A stretch of 21,841 nt of DNA from an uncultured Sutterella sp. (GTDB lineage Bacteria > Pseudomonadota > Gammaproteobacteria > Burkholderiales > Burkholderiaceae_F), in contig CAJLGW010000023.1 of NCBI GenBank assembly GCA_905206345.1, positions 1 through 21,841 of the forward strand. Reading direction: 5' to 3'. The position numbers and the translations under genes are program-made. The stretch's first letter is position 1. Every line of letters starts with the position of its first letter. Below are positions 6,426-14,080 of this stretch, piece by piece. The notes beneath the pieces were generated by a model. That model saw nothing but the letters and a program-made list of their open reading frames with translations. It made no database searches and was not told where the DNA came from.

Positions 6426-8579
6426 TTAGAAACCAATCGAGCGATGATGGGAGTTTCCCAACTTCACTTCGCATTCTTTTTCCAAGCGTTGAAGTAAAAC
6501 TTCCGGTGTCTCAATTCGGCAGAATCGTGATTGATTCGCTACTGTTGCAAAGTCACCGGGGGCCAAATAGGCCATCTTTCGAACCTGATTCTTTAAATTA
6601 TCAGAGATCGTTTTATCTGGGCACAATTTTTCGCAATAGTTCACAAAGAGCTTTTCTGCCTTATTAGCCTTTAAGTAGTCGAACTTCACCTTGATATCAA
6701 AGCGACGCAAACAGGCTTCATCCATTTGATCCAAGTTATTGGTCGTGGCTACAAAAATGCCATCGAAGTGTTCAATTTGCGTAAGCATTTCATTGACTTG
6801 CGTGACTTCCCAACTGTGATGTGCGCCTGAACGCTTTTGCAGGAAACTGTCTGCTTCATCCAATACCAAAATGGCATCGTTGCGTTTGGCTTCAGCAAAG
6901 GCAGCTGCAATGCGCTTTTCAGAGTTCCCTACGTAGCAGTCCAACAAATCACTGCAACGCTTAACTAAGACAGGACGATTTAAGCATTTGCCCAAGTGTT
7001 GTGCCCAAGCCGTTTTACCGGTACCCGGAACACCGTAAAGACAAAGGCGGGCAGCTTCGGCTTCTCTAATTCCGTCAACCATTTCAAATAAGTCAGCATC
7101 GGCAGTGCTCAAAGACGGATCATATAGTTCTGCTGTAATCGAGACTTTATTTTGAACAAACGCCGGTTTATTCATCATGGAAAGCGTTGAGTTTAGGTGT
7201 TCAACAAATACTTTTTCCATGTCCGAACCTTGTTTTGCACTGACTTCCTTCGCAAAATTTGCGGATTGTTCAATGACTGCAGGTGCAATATCTGTACGTT
7301 CTGAAAGACTTTTAACTAGTTTTTCAGAGAGTTTGTTGCAGGTCTTTTCATTAATAATGTTTACACGGATTTGCTGAGGAGGAACCTCAACTTCTAAACA
7401 CATTGCAAAGCGACGTAAATACGCTGGGTCCATTTGATCAATGGAATTGGTAATCCAAATGACTGGACATTCGTTCGTTTCTAAGAGTTTATTAATAAAC
7501 CCCTTATTAGGGTTGCTTTGCTGAAAGTTAAAGATGTCAAAGTTTTGGAAGATATCCTGAGCTTCATCAACGAGCATGACACTATTTTTTTTCTTCTTTA
7601 ACATTGCCAAACACCGCATGAGACTGACTCGACGATCGTTAGTCATCTGTTCAGAGCGCTCAACAACCGGAGACTCAAAAAGATTCGCTCCAACATGAGA
7701 AGCAATAGCTTTGCTTAATTCCGTTTTACCCGTACCGGGAGAGCCGTAAAGAAGAATATTGATTCCCTTTTTCTCTTCATCTAATGCAGAAGCGAGAAAT
7801 GTTGCGGCTTGAGACAACTTCGGATTTAAATATTCGAAATTATCAAGCGTTAACTTGCTACTGTGACTTTCTGTCAGGGTCAACCCCAAAAGAGAATTGA
7901 TTTCTTCGTTTTCACTCAGAAAACCATTACAGAAGTCATACTCAAAATCAAAGAAGTCTTCTAAATCATCGTTGTCGGTTTTAAAGCCGTCAAAGAAGTT
8001 GTACTTCAACAACGTACTATTGCGCTGAAAAGCGTTCTTAAAATCTTCCATGCTACAGTCACTGACAGAGCATAAAAATTGAGCAACATAGATGTCATTT
8101 TGAACTTTGCGATTCGTACGCAAAAGCGGTAACTTCAAAAGTTCCAAAATGCTTTGGTTTCGACCATAAACGTTTATGACGGCAGCAACGACCAAAATTA
8201 ACTGCTCAGCTTTGGTCAATTGAATCGTACTTTCTAATAGCTTTAAGTTATTAACAAAGCGCGGAGGTACTACAGGTGGGCGTTTAATGAACTCATCGTA
8301 GAGACCTAATAAGATTTCGTGGAATTCTTTTTGCTCGGTACTCACGATGCCGTGTTCACAGGACTTGATTTCTTCTGGAATTAAATCATTAATTACAGGA
8401 AAATTTAACAATTTCCCAATATCAAAACGCGAATGATGGAGACGGAGGTCATCGAAGGTTTTGTCGACGTACATCCAAGTGCCTTCAAAAAGTAAGGCAG
8501 AAACCAATAAAAACTGATACAAGCGATTCATGCTTTCGTCGTATTGGTGCGACGATTCAGACAAATTACACTGAAACAT
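6426..8579 (-). CDS. Double-AAA ATPase (717 aa), WYL-associated
   Basis: A large AAA+ protein with two ATPase domains. After an unrecognised helical N-terminal region (about 1-240), the first domain has Walker A GSPGTGKT (279-286) and Walker B MLVDEAQD. The second has GVPGTGKT (516-523), CYVGNSEKRI and VLDEADSF (about 572-579), with sensor/Arg motifs NLDQMDEACLRRFD. The family is recurrent in proteobacteria, often beside WYL regulators (my recollection); its role is not defined. An in-frame ATG at 8696 would place an operator inside the gene. ATG 8579 has AAGAGGA at good spacing and begins downstream of that operator, so I chose it. It probably remodels or disassembles a target complex, with the macrodomain protein as its operon partner (inference). 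Confidence 0.85.
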   Translation of the reverse strand: MFQCNLSESSHQYDESMNRLYQFLLVSALLFEGTWMYVDKTFDDLRLHHSRFDIGKLLNFPVINDLIPEEIKSCEHGIVSTEQKEFHEILLGLYDEFIKRPPVVPPRFVNNLKLLESTIQLTKAEQLILVVAAVINVYGRNQSILELLKLPLLRTNRKVQNDIYVAQFLCSVSDCSMEDFKNAFQRNSTLLKYNFFDGFKTDNDDLEDFFDFEYDFCNGFLSENEEINSLLGLTLTESHSSKLTLDNFEYLNPKLSQAATFLASALDEEKKGINILLYGSPGTGKTELSKAIASHVGANLFESPVVERSEQMTNDRRVSLMRCLAMLKKKKNSVMLVDEAQDIFQNFDIFNFQQSNPNKGFINKLLETNECPVIWITNSIDQMDPAYLRRFAMCLEVEVPPQQIRVNIINEKTCNKLSEKLVKSLSERTDIAPAVIEQSANFAKEVSAKQGSDMEKVFVEHLNSTLSMMNKPAFVQNKVSITAELYDPSLSTADADLFEMVDGIREAEAARLCLYGVPGTGKTAWAQHLGKCLNRPVLVKRCSDLLDCYVGNSEKRIAAAFAEAKRNDAILVLDEADSFLQKRSGAHHSWEVTQVNEMLTQIEHFDGIFVATTNNLDQMDEACLRRFDIKVKFDYLKANKAEKLFVNYCEKLCPDKTISDNLKNQVRKMAYLAPGDFATVANQSRFCRIETPEVLLQRLEKECEVKLGNSHHRSIGF

Positions 8580-8628
8580 TTTTGTCCTCTTATTTGTTTT
8601 TCGTTCAGTGTTTACTTTAATGGAGCAT

Positions 8629-8645
8629 ACGTCAGTTATTGACGT
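8629..8645. promoter_or_regulatory. Putative WYL operator, copy 4 (perfect)
   Basis: ACGTCA-GTTAT-TGACGT, extended to TACGTCAGTTATTGACGTA, a perfect palindrome of half-sites. It lies between WYL2 and the AAA gene, about 50 bases before the AAA start. On the minus strand TAAAGT follows it as a possible -10. Confidence 0.7.
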
Positions 8646-8745
8646 AAGTAAGTCAGTGAATTCGATGAAATTTCCTGATTTGCTCGAACTCATCAAATAA
8701 AGTCAGCTAAAATTCCATAAACACCCGATACAGAAGGCGAGAACA

Positions 8746-9732
8746 ATGGAACGCAAACGCCAAACAGCCCTAAACGGCGCTCTTTTATACCTACGCATTT
8801 TGGATAAACTCTCCGTTCACTCCAAAATGACGGCCGATGGAATCTTGCAAGCCTTGCTTGCCGATGGCCTTGCCGTTGAATTGCGCACCGTGCAACGTGC
8901 TCTTAAAGCCATTGTTGAATCAGACTTTTTACCCGTAGAGTGTGATAGTAGCTCAACGCCTTACGGCTATCGCTTAAAGAAAAGCACCAATAGTTTGCAC
9001 CTTGGTAGTCTTTCGCCCCATGAAGCATTGTTGCTCCGATTGGCGCAAGATCAAATGCGCTACCAATTGCCAACACGCTTGATGAAGTCCATGAACGGTC
9101 TTTTTACCGATGCGCTCTATCACATTCAAACTCATCCGGGCGAGCCAGAAGCTCAATGGCGCAACAAGGTGCGTGTGGTGCCGACCTCTCAAACGTTTTT
9201 ACCAGCCAGCATTCACAATTCGGTTTTTGAGTCCATCTCTGAAGCGCTCTATGAGCAACGCATGATTGAGGTGAAGTACTATAACCAAGAGCGTCAGAAT
9301 AAGACTGCGCATGTTATGCCAGTAGCATTGGTTCAACAAGGCGTGCGTCTTTATTTAGTCTGTCAGTTCGAAGGTTACGATAACTACCGACACTTAGCCT
9401 TGCACCGAATTGAGTCTGTCAAATTGCTTTTCGATACGTTCATTTATCCGAAAGACTTCAATTTAACGCGATACATTGAAGACGGATCCTTCGGATTTAG
9501 AACAGGACGCAAGGTGCGAGTAACGTTGACCCTTGATCAGTCTCTTGGTGACTACTTTACCGAAACGCCCATTTCCAAGGATCAAATCCTTACTTGGAAC
9601 GATGATCGTACAGAAGCGGTCGTTGTGGCTACGATGCCTGAAACCGAAATGATTCACTGGTTTATTGAAGGGCAGGGGAAGCCCTTCATTATTAAATCCC
9701 ATATTGAAGTCATTGAAGGTGAAGACAATTAG
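8746..9732 (+). CDS. WYL-domain transcriptional regulator (WYL2)
   Basis: A 328-aa paralog of the regulator at 1908-2885, alike along the whole length: winged helix (about 8-72, with RTVQRALKAIVES as recognition region), WYL core LVQQGVRLYLVCQFEGYDN plus RHLALHRI, and a C-terminal WCX-like part. It starts at ATG 8746 (AAGGCGAG upstream). It is divergent from the AAA/macro operon and ends three bases from the end of the convergent Cys-motif gene at the tail of the Shango operon. It sits between two operator-bearing operons, so it is the best candidate local regulator of both (inference). Its codon use is somewhat GC-richer than WYL1's. The two regulators may bind the same or slightly different versions of the 17-bp palindrome. 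Confidence 0.9.
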   Translation: MERKRQTALNGALLYLRILDKLSVHSKMTADGILQALLADGLAVELRTVQRALKAIVESDFLPVECDSSSTPYGYRLKKSTNSLHLGSLSPHEALLLRLAQDQMRYQLPTRLMKSMNGLFTDALYHIQTHPGEPEAQWRNKVRVVPTSQTFLPASIHNSVFESISEALYEQRMIEVKYYNQERQNKTAHVMPVALVQQGVRLYLVCQFEGYDNYRHLALHRIESVKLLFDTFIYPKDFNLTRYIEDGSFGFRTGRKVRVTLTLDQSLGDYFTETPISKDQILTWNDDRTEAVVVATMPETEMIHWFIEGQGKPFIIKSHIEVIEGEDN

Positions 9733-9735
9733 TTG

Positions 9736-10377
9736 TTAGGGCAGCAAAAAAGGCCAAATATCAAAGTCGTCATCGTCTTCTTTTTCGGTTGAGCCATTCT
9801 TTTTCCGGGTGGCTTTGTCTTTTGATGATGCCGATAGACCCAATTCCTTTTCAAGAAAGCGCTTCACAATCAATTGCGAGAGCGCATTGATTTTCTTTTG
9901 TTGCTTTTCAGTGATGCCTTTGGGCTGTTGGCGAAGCATTTTTAAAAGAAACTCGTAGTCTTTTTTGGGGTCATCATCGTTATATTTGTTTGGCTCAAAC
10001 GCCCTGTTATTGAACATGTTGACAATCATGTTTTTTGAGAAAAACTTCATATCAACATCGTCTTTTTTATTGGCACGCTCTTTCAAATGCTCGTAAAGCT
10101 TTAAGAAGGATTCCTGCAGTTTGACTTCGGTCGTTAAATCATCAACCCCAAACTTTTCAATGCACTTACTTCCAATCGGAAAAAGAACATTGCTGGTCTT
10201 TATGTTCGTGATTTCATGCAGGTATTTAAGCCCCACATGACCGCAGACACAAATGGATGCGCAGCTATTGTCGATGTCACCTCCCGTAAGCACCCACTCC
10301 GTTACCGCTTCTTCCCAAATTCCTGAAGCTGAGTTAGCAATCACAACTGCCGCTAATTGATCAAACGTTCCTGACAT
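9736..10377 (-). CDS. Cys-motif protein at the end of the Shango operon
   Basis: A 213-aa protein. Residues 39-76 read CASICVCGHVGL...LFPIGSKCIEKF (C39, C43, C45, H47, C72), a pattern resembling a small zinc-binding or treble-clef-like module seen in phage-related and accessory proteins of unknown function. Residues 80-190 are helical, lysine-rich and charged. The C-terminus is an acidic run EKEDDDDFDIWPFLLP. Its ATG lies 13 bases after the helicase stop with AAGGAAAAG upstream, so it is the fourth gene of the sngA-sngB-sngC transcript. I know of no such fourth subunit in the described three-gene Shango system. It could be an accessory factor, an anti-defence sensor or an unrelated passenger. 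The function is unknown. Confidence 0.75.
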   Translation of the reverse strand: MSGTFDQLAAVVIANSASGIWEEAVTEWVLTGGDIDNSCASICVCGHVGLKYLHEITNIKTSNVLFPIGSKCIEKFGVDDLTTEVKLQESFLKLYEHLKERANKKDDVDMKFFSKNMIVNMFNNRAFEPNKYNDDDPKKDYEFLLKMLRQQPKGITEKQQKKINALSQLIVKRFLEKELGLSASSKDKATRKKNGSTEKEDDDDFDIWPFLLP

Positions 10378-10390
10378 AATTTTCTTTTCC

Positions 10391-12577
10391 TTATGAACCG
10401 TAATGAAGTCTCAACCACTCCCAAGCCTCATCGACATTAAAGAGTTTGCGGGCTTGATCGAGTTCTTTTAATGAATCGGGTAAATAGAGATCAAACTTCT
10501 CTTCACTGGTGCCACCGTTAAACCCCACGAGTTCAACGTCCTTGGGGCATCCATTTGCATAATTTTTTGAAAAAGTCTTTGCACACTGGGCAATAGAGCT
10601 GTTTCTGACCGAAATCACACCATAAAAATGAGCAGCGGGTACATCTTCTTGCCTTAAAAGTGCGACTAAGGTTCTCGTTCCTTTATCACTTAACCACGGG
10701 AAAATGAGCGTTTCATGACCGCTTTCAATCATGTGCTTAGAGGTCAGATGAAAATGACGATAAAGTGCACGAGCTTCTTTAAAGAAATCCAAGGCACGGG
10801 AATTACAGAAAACGGGGAGATCATCACTTTCATATAGTCGCTTCATTTCTTCTCTTACTCGGCGATGAACGTTAAAGCCTTCGCCCGAGACCACGAGAAC
10901 TGAGCCCCGCTTTGTAGGCGTCATTTCAACTTCATGCTTTTGGTGGTTAATGGAAACAATTGCCCAGGCTTTGCCTGCCATAATGATTTCCATGCCTTGA
11001 GTTAAACCGCCTGCCGTATCAATGGGAAATGTGCCGATCACTTTACCGAGTCCCTTAAAGACGTATTCTTGAGGCGTTGGAAAGGCAGCATAGAATTGAT
11101 AATGTCCCACCACTTTTTCACCCACGTCACCAATCGTTACTGAAGTCTTTGAAAGTTTCGTCAAAAGACCGACTTTCACCATTTGTTTGATGAGTTCGGA
11201 AAACATTTGAGGCGTTACTTTCTGAAAGGCGCCCTTATGGCACAAGACGCGGTAAAGGTCGATGGGTTCAGCGCATCCGTAGTGCACGATCGTGGAGAGT
11301 GTTTGCTGAATAAGCGTTGAGAAGTGATAAAGGCTGTCATCCATGGGTTCAGCCCACTTTTGAAGCATTAAGTTAATAACCGCAACGGACTGAAAAATCC
11401 CCAATCGGAACTGATCTTGAAGGGTCAAACGCTGTTGATTGGGTTCAATTAAAAATAATCGGCACAGGGCTGCCGAGCCACGACGACCGGAGCGACCAAG
11501 TCGTTGACGAAAACTTGCCACCGAACTCGGAGCATTAATCTGTATGACAGAGTCAACGTGACCGATGTCGATCCCCATTTCAAGTGTTGATGTACAGACG
11601 GCGGTCGTTGGCAGTTGTCCCTCTTGGAGTCGTCTTTCCAAACTTTCTCGAATGGATTTGGCTAACCGTCCGTGGTGAGCAAAGTATTCATTGTCAATTT
11701 CTCGGATCTGGCAACAACGACGAAGCGCATTGGCAATTTCTTCGGTTTTAGAGCGACTGTTGCTGAAAATCAGGTTAGATTGACCGTGGGTGCACCGATA
11801 GAGGTCAGAGAAAACCACCGGCACATCGTCTTCTGACGGACGACTCTCAATCGAAAGATCCGGCGCAATGTCAGAGTAAGCACGAAGCTGCAACTGCAGA
11901 GATGACTTCACTGCGGTTGAATTCACAATAACGCCGGGGAAATCGCCTTCGGGACGCAGGAATGAATGCACGGACTCCAAGTCTCCCAGTGTGGCAGAAA
12001 GTGCAATGCGAGGAACCTTTCGATCAAGCATAAAGTCCAATCGATGCAACAAAGACTGTAATTGACAGCCTCGCTCAGTCCCGACAAAGGAGTGAAACTC
12101 ATCGATGATGACGTAACGAACGTTTTTAAATCCTTTTTGGCACCAGCTCACCGGTTTCATGAGCATGGATTCCAAAGATTCCGGCGTAATGAGCACAATG
12201 CCTTCAGGGGAACGGGCGCAATCCATTTTTCCACTTTGACTCGCATCGCCGTGCCAAGGGGTAATTTTTAAGTTCGTGATTTCGGACAACGTTGCAAGAC
12301 GTCTGGCCTGGTCATTAATCAGAGCCTTTAGGGGACTGACATAAAGAATGCCGACACTGTTATGCGGAGGCACTTGTAAAATTTTTGAGATTGCGGGCAA
12401 AAAGGCAGCTTCTGTTTTACCCGCTGCCGTTGCGGCCGAGATCACCACGTCTTGATTGGCTTTCAGGATGGGCTCTGCAGCCATTTCTTGCACTTCGCGT
12501 AACTGCGTCCATTGCTGATTCCAAATCCAACGTTGCACCAAAGGATGAAAACGTTCAAAAGCAGAGGATTGACTCAT
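10391..12577 (-). CDS. sngC: Shango helicase SngC (Lhr-like DEAH helicase)
   Basis: A 728-aa SF2 helicase. Motif I is AATAAGKT (48-55), with TPES for motif Ib, IIDEFH for motif II (157-162), SAT for motif III (194-196) and QRLGRSGRRG for motif VI (358-367). The C-terminal half is a winged-helix and accessory region as in Lhr-like helicases. With a TerB-domain protein and a DUF2791 ATPase upstream it matches the third component of the Shango anti-phage system. The start ATG abuts the ATPase stop (TAAATG), with TGGAG inside the end of the upstream gene, which indicates translational coupling. It presumably acts on phage DNA as a translocase (inference). All core motifs are intact. Confidence 0.88.
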   Translation of the reverse strand: MSQSSAFERFHPLVQRWIWNQQWTQLREVQEMAAEPILKANQDVVISAATAAGKTEAAFLPAISKILQVPPHNSVGILYVSPLKALINDQARRLATLSEITNLKITPWHGDASQSGKMDCARSPEGIVLITPESLESMLMKPVSWCQKGFKNVRYVIIDEFHSFVGTERGCQLQSLLHRLDFMLDRKVPRIALSATLGDLESVHSFLRPEGDFPGVIVNSTAVKSSLQLQLRAYSDIAPDLSIESRPSEDDVPVVFSDLYRCTHGQSNLIFSNSRSKTEEIANALRRCCQIREIDNEYFAHHGRLAKSIRESLERRLQEGQLPTTAVCTSTLEMGIDIGHVDSVIQINAPSSVASFRQRLGRSGRRGSAALCRLFLIEPNQQRLTLQDQFRLGIFQSVAVINLMLQKWAEPMDDSLYHFSTLIQQTLSTIVHYGCAEPIDLYRVLCHKGAFQKVTPQMFSELIKQMVKVGLLTKLSKTSVTIGDVGEKVVGHYQFYAAFPTPQEYVFKGLGKVIGTFPIDTAGGLTQGMEIIMAGKAWAIVSINHQKHEVEMTPTKRGSVLVVSGEGFNVHRRVREEMKRLYESDDLPVFCNSRALDFFKEARALYRHFHLTSKHMIESGHETLIFPWLSDKGTRTLVALLRQEDVPAAHFYGVISVRNSSIAQCAKTFSKNYANGCPKDVELVGFNGGTSEEKFDLYLPDSLKELDQARKLFNVDEAWEWLRLHYGS

Positions 12578-14005
12578 TTAAAACTCCAACGTACTCATCA
12601 TTTCGAGGTCGTCATCAAACTTTTCAGTCTCGGACTTTTTATCAATAGTAGGTTCTTCGACTTTCGAAGAAGTGCTAAATGACTCACTTGCGTTTGCCTC
12701 TGGTACGTTTGGAATTGATGGTGTTGCCTTTTCTGAAGGAATTCCCGAGAGACGTTCTTCTTCAATCTTGAGGCTAGGTAACAAGGTCTTCCAATCCAAA
12801 GAAGGGTTTTGTTCCAGGACACTCAGGAAGTCAATAAACGCTTTAATCGTGGTTCGAGGCGTTCTGAAATAGGCTTCGCCCACATTTTTAAAGCAATGCG
12901 TTAAGAAGGCAGAAAGCGCTTCATCAGGGACTAAGTAGCGACTTTCATCACCCGAAGCAAACACTCGGCGAAGGTTATGCAAAAGCACCAAGAGCTCTTC
13001 CGGGGACAAATTGACCAAATGCAAAACGGGGGTTGTGTAATCCGTCACACCGGCTGTCTTAGCAAAACGATTGTCTGCCAAGCGCGATTGAAGTGCTTGA
13101 TAGCTATAAAGGCCCTTCGTGGGGTGAGTCAGGAATTCGGGAGTTCCGCCCATCACAAATCCCATGGAGTCAGACATCCCTTGAAGACAGTCATTGAGCA
13201 TACGAAGGATTTGCTCGTAATTATTTGTGCGAGACTGCTTTTGGTGAAGTTTGAACAAATTCACCATTTCATCCAAACAGATTAAAAGTCCGTTGTAACC
13301 AGCCTGTTTCACAAAAAGGCTCAATAACTTCAAACGGTCATAGACATTGCTGTCATCCACAATGCTTCTGACGCCTAAAGCATCTCTTGCTTCCTTTTTG
13401 GTCGCAAATTCGCCTCGCAGCCAACGAAGGGCATTTTGTTTCAGGACTTCATTGTCATTATCAAAACCAATCCAATAGGCTTCAATCACTTGTGCAAAAT
13501 CGTATCCGCCCACAAGTTCCGACAAGTGAGCCAACCGCTCGCTAATCACGGCGCTTACTTCGCAATTTTGACTTTTGGCCTCTTCTCGAGCCAATGTGAT
13601 AAAGCGCTCGACGATGCTGGCAAGTGCCTGACCGTCAGGCTTTGCTCTTGTTGCGCAGTTTCGAGTGAGTTCCGCGTAGAGGTTTCTTGCATGACCGCTG
13701 GTGGAATAAAGCCGCCTGTCGGGAGAGAGGTCAGCGTGAAGCGTCACCAAGCCTTTCTTTAAGGCAATCGCTCGAACCAATTGCAGGAAAAAGCTCTTTC
13801 CGGAACCGTATTCACCGATGACCAATCGAAAAGCAGCACCGCCATCCATAATGCGGTCAATATCGGTAATTAGAGCTTCAACCTCTTTTACTCGACCGAC
13901 TTGAATGTACTGTAGACCATTTTTTGGCGTCACCCCGGCGCGCAAGGACTGCAAAATCGCATCACGGTCTTTGGAGCGAATCATCATTTTCTTTTCTTCT
14001 GACAT
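12578..14005 (-). CDS. sngB: Shango ATPase SngB (BrxD-like, DUF2791)
   Basis: A 475-aa P-loop ATPase of the BrxD/DUF2791 type: Walker A GEYGSGKS (64-71), Walker B LLICLDEM (240-247), and an ATPase/lid region to about residue 410 ending in YFRTPRTTIKAFIDFL. The last 55 residues are a low-complexity Ser/Pro/Glu tail ending in an acidic stretch, probably a flexible docking segment. BrxD-type ATPases occur in BREX and in TerB-containing loci beside Lhr-like helicases (family knowledge). Here no PglZ, BrxC or methylase is present, so Shango fits better than BREX. The start ATG has only a weak GGCAG upstream. The 75-bp gap from sngA carries its own operator, so sngB-sngC may have a second promoter. 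Confidence 0.87.
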   Translation of the reverse strand: MSEEKKMMIRSKDRDAILQSLRAGVTPKNGLQYIQVGRVKEVEALITDIDRIMDGGAAFRLVIGEYGSGKSFFLQLVRAIALKKGLVTLHADLSPDRRLYSTSGHARNLYAELTRNCATRAKPDGQALASIVERFITLAREEAKSQNCEVSAVISERLAHLSELVGGYDFAQVIEAYWIGFDNDNEVLKQNALRWLRGEFATKKEARDALGVRSIVDDSNVYDRLKLLSLFVKQAGYNGLLICLDEMVNLFKLHQKQSRTNNYEQILRMLNDCLQGMSDSMGFVMGGTPEFLTHPTKGLYSYQALQSRLADNRFAKTAGVTDYTTPVLHLVNLSPEELLVLLHNLRRVFASGDESRYLVPDEALSAFLTHCFKNVGEAYFRTPRTTIKAFIDFLSVLEQNPSLDWKTLLPSLKIEEERLSGIPSEKATPSIPNVPEANASESFSTSSKVEEPTIDKKSETEKFDDDLEMMSTLEF

Positions 14006-14047
14006 AACACTGCCTTTAAATACTTTTTTTTAAGTTTATGAATGACC

Positions 14048-14064
14048 ACGTCAATTTCTGACGT
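14048..14064. promoter_or_regulatory. Putative WYL operator, copy 5 (perfect)
   Basis: ACGTCA-ATTTC-TGACGT, extended to CACGTCAATTTCTGACGTG, a perfect pair of 7-bp arms. It lies in the short gap between sngA and sngB, 43 bases before the sngB start. This suggests an internal regulated promoter within the Shango operon. Confidence 0.7.
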
Positions 14065-14080
14065 GAGTTTTAAAGTGGGC

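Noticed and set aside
12062..13762. Plus-strand ORFs inside sngB and sngC
   Set aside because: They are shadows of the minus-strand genes, with arginine/serine-rich unlikely proteins and no ribosome binding sites.
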